NCBI GenBank assembly: GCA_008828725.1
Contig: MEHQ01000223.1
Coordinates: 1 to 64,000 of the forward strand
Length of the DNA stretch: 64,000 nt
Direction: 5' to 3'
Source of the DNA: Saccharina japonica
Taxonomy: Eukaryota; Sar; Phaeophyceae; Laminariales; Laminariaceae
The translations under genes and the position numbers were made by a program. Below the pieces are notes generated by a model. That model saw only the letters and a program-made list of their open reading frames with translations, was not told the origin of the DNA and did no database searches. This document shows, in pieces, positions 12,041-23,900 of this stretch. Position 1 is the first letter of the stretch. The number at the start of each line of letters is the position of its first letter.

Positions 12041-13934
12041 TATAAAACAATACGACGATCGGTCGCCCGGTCACTCCTTTTGTCGAGCGTGACGCCGCTC
12101 GCTTTGAAATATACTCTACTCCCTCGAACCGAACGCATGAAAAGCTCGAAAACATACTTGTCTAAAGAAAAACTGAGCAATAACCGACAGTGCTGCTCTG
12201 CACCTGATGTCTGTTTTATCGCAGTCTTACCCGATTCGGCCCCGGACAAGTTTCCTCTCCCTGTGTCCCGGTGAGCCCCGTCGACGGCTTTACGCGAAGC
12301 TTGCGTTCCCCCGTGGATATTGTTATTAATGCGCTTGTCCCGGCAGTACAAAAGTAAATTTTGTCTTACGCTCCAACAGACAAACGACTCATATGTTAAT
12401 ATTTATCAGATAAACCGTAACAGCAAAACACAAGCCAGGCCGCCAAGTCTGCTTGCTTGGGCCTCGGTGACCACAAAATCCCTAAACTCTTAAACGCCCC
12501 CCCCTGTCATTCCAACAGCTCCTTCACTTTGTCATGACCGCCCATATCCGACGCAGCGTCGCGCTCGCCCTCGCTGACGGTGCGTGGCTGAGCTCTATCG
12601 ATGCACACCCATCTCAGCCCCCTCCTATACTTGGAAGCAGACTATGTACTCGTCACATCCTGTGCCCCAACCTACGTGCCCGCGCTGCGCTGAGCAGCTA
12701 GGCGGCGCTGTGCGAGACGGGTGTCCCTCTCCTGTATTCCCCCTAGCTCCCGGGTCAACGGCGAGACCCGGGAGCGAAACTCTCCAAGAACGCGCGCCCG
12801 CCAGTCCACATGCATCGAAGACAACGACGACCATCGACCTACCACGACCTAAACCCCACATTTGAATACATTAATATATATTTTAGAAGCTACTGCGTAT
12901 AATTACCTGGTAAGAACATATGTCAGTGCTGCTTTACTTCCTCGTAAACATATCTGCGCGTGCTGGAATGGTACTCCCTCTCCTCCTCCTGTGACAAATG
13001 GAGAAACTACAATACCACCTGTGCTGCTTTCTGCACACTCCACATGCGGCTATGCCAGCCAAACTCAGTTGTGACGATACGTCGCGCTACTGGGGCACGC
13101 ATAGGTAATATAACCCCTGTCAGCCTGCCTGGTCCCCGAGCAATACAGAACGCACCATCAAACGGTCGGTCTCAACCTATCGCGAAAGATCTACAACATT
13201 ATCAGGGGGGGACATTTTCCTTGCGACATCACATGCAGCAGTATACTCCGGCAGTCTTGCCTATGTCGTACCAAGAGTGGAAACACTCGTGCTACATTAG
13301 GGTTTGCACCGAACGATTCTGACGCTCCTTTCCTAAGTAAAAGTTTTATAGCCCACCCTACCAAAACCGTAAGGGAACTTATCAAGTCAAGCCAAATGCG
13401 AAATAGCATGGGCTGGGTAAGGTGGTAATTGTTTTTCACAATGCAAATTGGACCCAAGTGCGTTCTGTGGGTATCTGCACATGTTTTCAGATATTGTCGG
13501 TGAAAACGAGTTTGACTCCGAGGCGCAACCCTTGCGGACTTAGGACGGCTCAAGGGTTAGGGTTGGGACTGCAAAACACATCGCGGAACATGTTCCACGG
13601 CACTTTCTTGAGGACTTTAACACGTCGCACATGCCATGTCCCAGTGAGGCGCAGGCCGGATGCGGGTAAGCCACAGACGTTTTGTACGCTTCGAATCTTC
13701 TGGACCAGATGATTCCCAACGAGTACTACGCCCCTCCACACGCCGGTATAATTCGTCCTCAACATGAATCCGAACATTTACCCCCAACCACATTCAGTCG
13801 TAATACATGCAACACTCTCGACAGGTGCACTGCCGACTAGGGTTGAGCGAATATCTACCCCTTTCCTCCTGGTTACATTGCACAAGCCCTGTTTGTTGGA
13901 CGGCGTGAATTACCAAGATATACATCGGGTGCCT

Positions 13935-14981
13935 TCAAAGGATCACCGACGGCAGTTCCAGCTCGCCCCTGAAGCCTTCCCGCTCTGCATTTCGTACACT
14001 GTAGATGCTCGCGGGAAACGTTGACCGGACGGGATTCACGACTTCCATACGATTTGACGCATGAATCGCTTTAATCAACAGGCCAAACTGCACCAGCACG
14101 GTGATGATCAGGAACACATTCGCTGCGATCAGTAGAGCCGTGATCGATGCTGCACTCCGACTTCCTTCCGCCGTGATGTCGACCTTCAGAAGCAGAGCGA
14201 CGTACATACTAGCCAAAATAACACCGTTCCCCCAGCGGTATAGCCACATATCCAGCTTAGACTTGAATGGAGAAAGGGATTCCGAAATAAACATAAATAC
14301 TACAGCAAGTAGTAAAACGATGGCGATCTGTTCAGCAGTACCCGGCATGATGAAAACCGTCGCCCCGGTAAGCACAATCCGACGGCCGTATTCCACGACT
14401 TCGTAGTAGAAGCAGGACGGCCTGTACGCGGCCCAAAGGGAGTGAAACGGCTGAAGGTGCGACCTTGTTTCCCTGTGAGCCCCCTCCAGTTCCCGCCGAT
14501 TGCGCACCAGCCACCACCCAAAGAACGCAGGAATACCGATTGGGTAGACGCAGACCATGATGCTAGCGTAGATTCGGTAGCCTGCGTATTTTTCGGTGGA
14601 GCAGGTAATGCTATAATCCGCGCGAAGGTAGGCCACACCATCGTCCAGGCGATCGCAGACAAACGTCTGGAAGATCGTGAAGGAGACAGAGGAATACACG
14701 AAGAATATGACAAGCAGAATTATGGCCAGGTGCTTTTGTTTAACTCTGACCCCTGCGATTTCGGAGTTTTGGTTCCTGATCTTGGCTATGATAAAGGTGC
14801 AGGCCAGCGCCAGCAACAGAACCAGTGGCCCCGCCGTAGCAATGACAAGTTTGTCGTAGAAGTCCGTGCTGAGGATGCAGGCGTTAGACAAGATGAAACT
14901 AATGTCGACGTTGACAAATGCCAGGTTTGAGAGGAAGGCCTCATACTGGTCCGGGTACACCTCTCCGGCAAACTCGGCAAA
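13935..14981 (-). CDS. Last exon: multi-pass membrane domain and stop codon
   Basis: The exon starts after a pyrimidine-rich tract and CAG (acceptor at 14982-14984) in phase 0 and runs 348 codons to TGA at 13935-13937. It opens with FAEFAGEVYPDQYEAFLSNL and then an NVDISFILSNAC-like segment. About seven hydrophobic helices follow, including LVLLLALACTFII, LAIILLVIFFVYSSVSF, YASIMVCVYPIGIPAFFGWW, IAIVLLLAVVFMFI, VILASMYVALLLKV and a final long one. The loop motif CFYYEVVEYGRR and the segment ESLSPFKSKLDMWLYRWGN are, from memory, hallmarks of the C-terminal domain of stramenopile Pmp-like proteins. A short basic/acidic cytoplasmic tail ends in SVIL. This is the best supported exon in the window. 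Confidence 0.92.
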   Translation of the reverse strand, partial: FAEFAGEVYPDQYEAFLSNLAFVNVDISFILSNACILSTDFYDKLVIATAGPLVLLLALACTFIIAKIRNQNSEIAGVRVKQKHLAIILLVIFFVYSSVSFTIFQTFVCDRLDDGVAYLRADYSITCSTEKYAGYRIYASIMVCVYPIGIPAFFGWWLVRNRRELEGAHRETRSHLQPFHSLWAAYRPSCFYYEVVEYGRRIVLTGATVFIMPGTAEQIAIVLLLAVVFMFISESLSPFKSKLDMWLYRWGNGVILASMYVALLLKVDITAEGSRSAASITALLIAANVFLIITVLVQFGLLIKAIHASNRMEVVNPVRSTFPASIYSVRNAEREGFRGELELPSVIL

Positions 14982-17900
14982 CTGGTACGTGAAGCAAGTT
15001 GGGGAACAAAGGGAAAGTGGGGGTACAATCAGGTTATGCGGCCGGCAGGGTCATAAAACGTCACGGAATGCACGAAGTGAACACCAACCCAGTGTCAGGA
15101 AGATATCGCCTTTCGACAATGCATACATCGGCGCATATACGAACCACACCAACGTTGTCATCAAGTTTGTATAGAACGTTTTGGCAATCGTTTAGCTGGG
15201 TGTTCAAGACGTGCCGGCCCGAGCGTCTATAGCCATTGTCGGCGGTTTTCTCAGACGTTAGAGATTCACCGACTCCAATTTTAGCGGTATGTGTTTCAGC
15301 GAAGTCGTAGTGTAGTTTACGGTGGGTGTCCGCCCTAATTTTGCAGGCTTGATATGTATGGTGCCTTGTTCGAGGTCCGGGTCTCCTTGTTCCTGTATGA
15401 GTCGTTTATGAAAGCGTTGTTTTCCAGGAACCGTTTCTCGGTTCTCACGATGGTGTGTATTCAGCTAACGTGGAGCATTGACCCCTGCTACGAATGGCCA
15501 GAGGTGCTGCGGAGCCACTTAATTAACCTTCTATGGGACTCTGTTATGTTCGAACCGCATTGGTATGTAGCAGGTACGGCATGACTGCTGTCCACACTTG
15601 AAACCCACTGTTGATTGTTTGCAAGGTTTGAGCGGCGTATGCGATTGTATGGTGTTGTCGTTCTTGAGAGTTCGCACCTGGATGACAATCTGCAATATCA
15701 CCACCACGATCCGAACTGCCGTAAATGGAATTGCCCTGATAACTGCCTTGTGCAGAGACGATATCATCCGCGGCCACCAACAGTATTCTCTGTCCTGCCC
15801 CTCCTGGACCCCCTCGCTCACAGGTTTGAGGAGACTGTGAACTGCAATGATGACCAGAAGCAATACAAGAACCAGGCCCGCTGTTGTAAGTCCCGTTACT
15901 AATCCTCTAACGTCTCCCGAACATGCGTGGCAGCGATGACTTGCCCCTGGTGCGAAGCCCTTCGCGCACACGGCACAGTCTGTATCGTGGGAAAGGCAAC
16001 GGGGGAGCATGCGCAATGCTGCGGTTAAGTTTAGATTGGTGTATACATTGTTTGTACGTACCTCGCCGTAGCGCCGTGTCGTTGCTTGAATCAACCGATG
16101 GCTCGATGACGGTTTTAGCGAAATAATTAAACGTATGTCGTCAATACGAAAATGCACTACCGGCATCGTGTCACCGCTATTCGCAGGATGACCGATAGGT
16201 CTCATTCGTTCATCTTCACTATTGGTTTAGGGTTATCGGCATGGGAGATAAGGCGGTTCCACGCACCTGCTTATCTGCTTTGACTGCGGCGGCAATATCT
16301 ACAGGGCGCCTTCGCACATACACATCCTTGGTTTTGTTTTCATAGCAAGGCGCGTTTGGCAGCTTCGGTGATATTACCGTCTGCTCTGTCTTTCGGAGCG
16401 TGGCTACTCGGGCAGCTTCACACATACATATATCGCTATGGTTGGACTCACATGGGCCTTCGTAGCCAACGGCACAATATTTTCCCTGGTTTGTACCCCC
16501 GACGCAAGCGTCTTTTTGGTAGCACTCGAGCACGACTGTGCTGTCAGCGGAGACACGATAGAATCCCTCTTTGATGTCTAACGTGCGAAGAGCCGTGTTG
16601 GTCGACGAAGCCCTGGCCCCCATGGGTATCGCTTCGCAGGAGGGTAGTGTGTTCTCCTGAATGTTCACTGTGCTCAGGTCAGTTTCACATCCATCCAGGC
16701 AATTAGCACATACTAGTTCAAAGCGGCAACTGCCAGGAGAGGTCTGTCGAGAGCGGGCGGACGAGTATTCATACCACGGAAAAATAGCACAACGAGGTTA
16801 ATGTAGTACACACATAATGTCAAACGTAGCACACACATTACGGCTAACGCAGTTAGTACACACTGTTAACGTCTGGCTAACGTCGTATGCATAGTATGGC
16901 AAACGCAGTCCGCATAGTATCGAAGCTACGTGGGTGGTCTATCGAATCCGCCCGGAACGATCGCATAAATATGCAACGCATAGCGGTATAATACCACCAC
17001 GTGAGTTCTGAGGTCCGTCACGTGAGGCACTCTATGTATCAACGAACAGAGGCCTTAAGAAGATCGAATATACACTGGTTTGGCCAAAACAGACTACTCC
17101 TGTCGTAGCACGCGTCCACTGGATGAAGAAAAATGAGCCCTTCAGTCTACCGGTGATCCGCGGATACCTGTGCTCTATGTCAGTAGCTCTCCGGCATAAG
17201 TCGGGGAGGGAAGCTGCAATACAGAAAGCGCTTGTCCTTGTCGAACCATTGCTATGCCTACCAGCGTTATCGTTCAGTTGCTGCCGCCCACTACGGCACT
17301 AACCGTCCAACATCCTCCAACCACGGGAAGCACTTGGACGAGCTGTGCCCATGTTGCCATGCGCACACAACGCAGCCGAAACGATAGCGACACAAAACTT
17401 CTCGTCCGTTGTTGCGGGCATATCCGAACGAAAATCGGCTCTAAGAACCATGCTCGCCTGTTGGACATGACTGAACTGTTGAGAGGGACACCTAAACGTG
17501 TTGCCTTTGAAGGTAACATTCTGCGGCACGAGAGAAAGCTCCGTGCTTTGTATTGCCAAGCCGCCTTCGCCAGCCGCATTTTTCGTGAAGGCCGTATCGT
17601 TGACAGCCATTAAGCCGGCGTTGAAAAGGGCTCCTCCCAGCTCCTCTGCAAGACAGGCAGGCATACGTCTTAAACTTAATATCGGCACATGGGCACTATA
17701 TATGCGTACGCGCTACCACTTCCAGCACGTGAGCACATATAGCACGCTAAAACGAACTGGGCAGCAATATGACGGCCGACATCCTCCGGGGTGTTGTTGG
17801 TGTCAATGCATTGGTATCGCGTATTTTCGCTATAAACGTAAAACACACTGAAATAACGTAGCCTCTTACAGTAAGTATGTTGACGTAGAGCACGAACGGG

Positions 17901-20900
17901 TGCTAGTACGCTCGCCATGAGCACGTAACCACGCGATATCCAGTGAATCAGCAGAGACGGATGCTATCCAACCACGCAACGCTGTTCACCAGTGACACCA
18001 GCGCGTTGACGACGCTGGCAATACAATTAATTGTTGTGGACTACCTCTCACCAGCAAAGTTGTGACGGAAAAGGGAGTCCTGAATAGACCTATGTCCATC
18101 GCCGTTCACATACAAGGCGCCCCCACGTGAGGCATTGTTGCGCTCGAAGCTACAAAGCTGAATGTCTGCGGATGCCAATATCAGAGACGTTAGCGAGATA
18201 GCTCCACCGGTCACCGCTGTATTTGCAGTAAACGATCCTCCGCGGACGCTAAGTTGAACGGGGTTTATGAGTGACAGTGCGCCTCCATCCACAAGAGCGG
18301 TGTTCCCGATGAAGGTTATGGGTCTATCACTAAGGCCGTCGAGACGTTGTGCGGAGTACAGGCCACCTGCATATCATGAGACGGCCCGAGCGCGATCGGT
18401 GAATATATATCGAGATACTCGACGTACGACTGTTTTCTTTGCATGGGGCAGAGCGCGAATAGTTCAAGGTAAGGGTTTGGTGGACTCGTTTCATCGTCTT
18501 AACGGAATACGCGTGCCCTTACGTTTAGGTGTCAATACGCCAAAACATCTATCAATATACACGCGGTCCTGCACGCGCCAGTACTACTCGCCTGCACACA
18601 CCGAACCTGGTCGGTGCAATTGGTAATCGTAGAAGCGTCGGGAATGGGCCGTCGATCCTAATTGGCATGCGTACAAACAACAATCCAGGTATAATACGAA
18701 ACTAACGACGACATTGCCGCCACTCTGGTAGCACGCCAATGCGCATTCGTAGGTAGACAGCGCTGACTACTTCAACCAGCCACTTTTCCCGTGTGCCGAC
18801 CAAATATGCCCTGACTAGACCTTATCACTAAGAAAACCAGCTTGTGTAACCCAGGTACGTTCTACAGTCAACCAACATGCACCGGTATATGATCAATATA
18901 ATCCGGCTCTTAAATCTCTAGTTGGTCCTGGTGAAGGGGACACCTTCGCATTTTGTTTTGATAATCTGAACCACCGACGGATATTCCACTTAGTGCTTTG
19001 CCAACATACCTCCAGTTAGGGCATTGGCCGATAAATAGTCTGCCGTCGGCGTGATGGTGGCGTTGGAGCCAAGCATCTTGATCGCTCCTGTAAAAAGCGC
19101 ATGATATATAGTCGAATTGATTTCACGACGGCAGCTTACTCAGTCTCCCCCATATGATGAGGCATGTGTACTTCAGATCCAGAGTTCACCAAGCGCGTGC
19201 GACACACGTCAATTCAAGACAGGTGTACGCATTCACGTTTTCTCGATATTCATGTTGGCGTTCAATAAAACAAGCGATATGTACGAAGAAAGGCACGCAT
19301 AGGACTATTCCGGCGGCCGCGCGATAGGCCGGCAGACTCACCCCACTGTAAGAATTGAACGTTTTGGCGCAATTTTTTTATGACCGGTTGAAAGCATTCA
19401 CTGAGCTTAAACTACAGTAGTGCCTAAAAAAGCTTGACCGGGCTGCGCGAAACAACTGTTTTTTCGAAGGCATGTTTCGGGTGAAATATTGAGCTCATAA
19501 TGCGAGGAGCTAAGAAAATTAGGCACCACCCCCATAAGACATTGATCGGTGGTGCCACCCTCAAACCTTCGAAGACTAAAAGTGCGATGGGATAACTCTC
19601 CATTCAACAGGATGTTCTCCTCCGGTGAAATGAACTTACCAGATACCCCGTCCCGCAGACCTCCATATCAACGACACGACTTCGTATCCGCGGTTAATGG
19701 CCGGGCTCGCAAGTACTTTCAACCTTGGCCGACCCGTTTGACGGGATTCCCTTAGGTATTTAGGCATACACCATAGCATGGTGCGCATATGATGTCTAGA
19801 GTGAGTGTAGACCTTTGACGGCTGTATACTATTGACGGCCGTGTGGGCACACAACAACGGTAGAGACCAGAACCAGCAGCAAAAACAAAATTACGTGACC
19901 ATCAACACACCCCTGCGGTTCCAATTATCTAATTTGATGCTGTTCTAGGGGTTTTTGTGTCATTTGCGGTGACGTATTCTCACCTCCGTCACGATCTGCC
20001 GAGTTAAAGCCAAATACGGCGTTGCCGGTGATTTGTGTGTCCGCCTCCTGGGTAAACATGGCACCTGCTGACAAACATAGTTATTACCGGGGTCGTGACT
20101 TTCCCTAATTATCTCGAATACGTTTCAGTATACGCTGCGATCTACTATACATCGGCTTCCAGTGGCTGCCGAGACAAAAAAAGGACTCTATGACCTTATT
20201 AATGGAGCAGGCATCACTATTAACAGGGTTCACATACACGTGCGTGTGAGGCTCATAGAAGGTACCTCATACAATTTCTGAGCCTGTTCTGAGCTAGAGC
20301 AATTTGTCAACCGAACCACAACCCACAAACCCGAAGTTTTCGACTGCGTTACGGTGTTCTTAATTATGCATCAACAATTGTCGCGGCCGATCTATGTTGA
20401 AAATGTCAGCGGCCGATTTTGGGACGCCACCAACCGCGGCCGGCTATCGCCACGGTAGCAGTCTCACCCGGAGGCACGACTGCCAACATGAACTCCCTGT
20501 TAGCATATGGACGTTGAGATCCATACGTATCTATTGTGATGTGCAGTCACTACGCACTGATACGAGTATATGAGTATCTTAGGCTACATATTCGGGTTAT
20601 TGCAATATGCGGATAGATTACGAGTTTGTCTTACTCGTAGTGCGCCACATTGTATGTCCCAAGCATCTTAACCAGGAACGATGCTGAGAACGTTGCTAGA
20701 ACGTTACTATAACGTTGCAGAGAACATTACAAAGAACAGTACCGACTACGGTAGAATGTAACTGTCCGTAGCATGGGCATTGTACCGGGATGATCAGGTG
20801 CAGGCACCGCCCACCTCGATCACTCTACTACTCTACTCTACTCTACTCCACTCCTCTCTTCTCTCTTCTCCTCTTCTCTTCTCTTCTTCCCTTTCCATTG

Positions 20901-23900
20901 ATCTCCCTGAGATCAATCTTCTTTCCAATATGGCCAAATAAGCGCCTTTTCAAACCATGACTTTTCTTCTCATTCACAAGTGATCTTCGCAGACACTTCG
21001 GCGCAACTCGCCACCTCTGCCATCTCTCTCCACAGAGACAGAGCCTCGACACACGCGTCATTCTTTCAGGTTATGAGCCTCGACGTTGGTCTACGCGCCG
21101 ACTGGCATCACGGAACGACGTCTCCCGGCGAGCGCGTCACGTTCTACATTCGAAGAAATTTCAAGTTTTCCACTGCGGAGGAATACGGTTTTTACTCCAA
21201 AAACCAGAAGATCGTCATCTACCCGACAGCATCGACATCGACTCTCATCATCGATTTTCATCAAGTTCGTTCAACAGGGTTATTACAAGGAGTACTGCTT
21301 TCACGCTTCTACGCGCGAGGCAGGTAAGGAGACTGCTGTCACGCTTTTACGCGGGTAGCACGTACGAGTAATGAGTCCGGTTTCGCGCTTCTGTCGCGAA
21401 ACCTGTACTCGTACATTCAACATCGTTTTCACGCTGTAATTGCAAAAATAAGCCACCGACGATTTTTGCAATATCACACGCAAAGCTTTGTTTTCGATAC
21501 TATGATACTTTGAAGCTGTAAGCGCGAAACAAGTCACGAAACCATTTCTGCTCATCACACGCGAAGCTAGCTCCGCGCTACGACTTCCACGCTGTAAAGC
21601 ATGAAGAAACGTTACAAGGCCTCTGTTTGTCGCCATCACAACTAAAGTTAGTCTCGAGCCGGCTCTTCGCTATTTAGACGCGTAAAGTCGTTAATAAAAC
21701 CGTTTCTTCGAGCTACTACGCATGAAGTACGTACAAATACATTCATTCTTGTGCAAGCATTGCCAAGTAGACCTACACGTGCTGAATCAAACAGCCAGGT
21801 CGTTGACGAATCTGCTACCCAGCGTAGCATCGGGGGATTACCTCCTGCTATCCTTATCCAGCATCGGCTTTTACACGGTTTTAGGCGAAAGCACGAATTC
21901 AGACTCGAAGGGAAAAAGTATCCTCCTCCATCCCATATGGGAGAAGGCCAACCAGCGTTGCATCACGCAGCCAGGCCGTTGATACAATCGGCTATTCAGC
22001 CTGCCACGGGAGAGAACTCCTGTCGGTTTATCTGGTACTATCAGCTTCTACGTCTACTTCGACTACTACTGTACGAGCATCACTACAACATCACTACCTC
22101 GACTTCTGGAAGCATCGATGGTCTACCCTCGGCTGCAGCACTTAATTAAAAATTTTCTTTTCAAGGTTGTATTTCAGAATCGGAGGCGAAAAGACGGCCG
22201 CCCGAAATCTCACCAGGATTAAGCTCCAGGGCATCACCATCAAAGCGTTCATCAAGCAGCTAGCTATCACCATCTCCATCGCATTGGGGACCAGCTACGT
22301 ATTCGGCGACATCGAAGCGGAAACGTGAACACCACTCTGGGTGGAATTTACGAGCTCGAATTTACTCATTTTTCCCAAAGCAAACAAGGAGTTCCACATT
22401 TTCTTGTTGCATGCTCGCTACCGATCTGGGGATAGATTGTTTGCTATTATGCCGCACAAAACGCGGTCCAATCCAACAACAACAACAACAACACGGCACA
22501 GCACATCACTACGGACTGACTACGGGGACAGGTCTTCACCATCTCGTCAGCTCGTCATCGCCATCATCAACATCTCACAGCCATCATCATCTACTCGTAC
22601 ATCTCGGTCTGCTATGCTTCGACTAGTTCTTCACAACAAGACAGCCTACAGAAGAAGATCACCAACAGCAGCACCACTTCTTTTCAACACTACTACTACA
22701 TGTTCAACAAGGTCTCCGCAACACCAGCACGAAGAACGAAGATCACGATCGTCATCATCATGCGCATTCCTTGCGTCTCTTCTTTACCTTGGTTTTGGTG
22801 GGGGGTGTATCTTTTTGTACTTTCGCTCTGTTGGCTTTGTTGTACGTAGAGTATTTTCACACGAGTACGTCCTATGTAATCAAACCTGATGCGCACTGCT
22901 GTATGCCGTCACGGATACATACATCTGCCTTGTTATCGGTTGTTCCTTAGCTTTCCACAGCTTTCTTTGCTTCGAGTACGTATCCTAAATACACACTCAC
23001 TCACCATGCCGATTTGTAGTTCACACATATCAGTATGTAGCTGGACACATACCTGTACGAGTATACGTCCACACGTTTTCTTTTCGATTTCGTTCGATTT
23101 CTTAGTCCTAAGATCCATTGGGGGGAGGCGTAGCATAGGTACAGTAGATACTTTCTTACGCTTTATTTGCTAGGATTTTTCTCGCTGGTCAACACCACAG
23201 CATCACGAGTCTATTTTGCGATACGATTGCGCCCAATGTAGTCTATTGCCGTACTATCTGTACTCCTAATATTATTGCGAGTGCGTACGTACATACATGT
23301 ACACAACTGAACAGTGCACGTTTCGCTGTACTCGACGGACGTCATCAGTTTCTACTTGGATTTCATGTTACTCTAGGTATCTATTCAGGGGGCGCGTTGA
23401 ACACATCCATCACACGGGTTAACGCTTCCGTTCTAGGGTATACTTCGCTGGTATTTACACCACGATTTGTTTTCTTCTTTGACTTTGCTTATACCATGTA
23501 CTGCTCTGTAGGCTTCATATGAGAACGTACGCACGTCTATACTCCACACTGGACACACGTCTCAGTTTTATCAATTGTCTCTTCAACTATCCCATGTTGA
23601 TTGCTGGACAAATGAGTATACACACGTACTGGTACATACAGTAGGTCATTGCTATTTTTGTCTGGGTACACACCCACCGACTTTCTTTGTTTCTGCAAGA
23701 TTACGTACCATTTCCGTAGCTCTATCATTGTAGCATTCAATTGAGGGGGCGGGTTGCAAGTACAGCAGATAACTTTCTACGCTTTTCATTGTAGGTTTTG
23801 ACTCAGTGTCGTGCACTATGACTCAGTAGTCATGCACAACTACGATTTGCTTTTCTGACATAACTACAACCATATTGTCACCGTCATCACACGGGACTGA

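Larger units (their letters stand above)
2062..13934. other. Repeat-rich intergenic region between the two genes
   Basis: Apart from the SINE, minisatellites, homopolymers, dispersed repeats and the weak frame listed separately, I see no supported gene. Stretches 4100-5350, 6310-7090, 7460-9200, 9370-11430 and 12040-13930 contain only short frames without family signals. GGGTTAGGGTTGGG occurs at 13553-13566. Confidence 0.5.

Noticed and set aside
19636..19760. Extra repeat exon with donor CTG|GTAAGT
   Set aside because: The translated frames lack GGA, FxxN or a closing GG, and no phase-1 acceptor gives 78-84 nt.
22341..22889. 182-codon frame as gag/pol of the LTR element
   Set aside because: Ser/Thr-rich low-complexity content, with no zinc knuckle, protease or reverse transcriptase motif.
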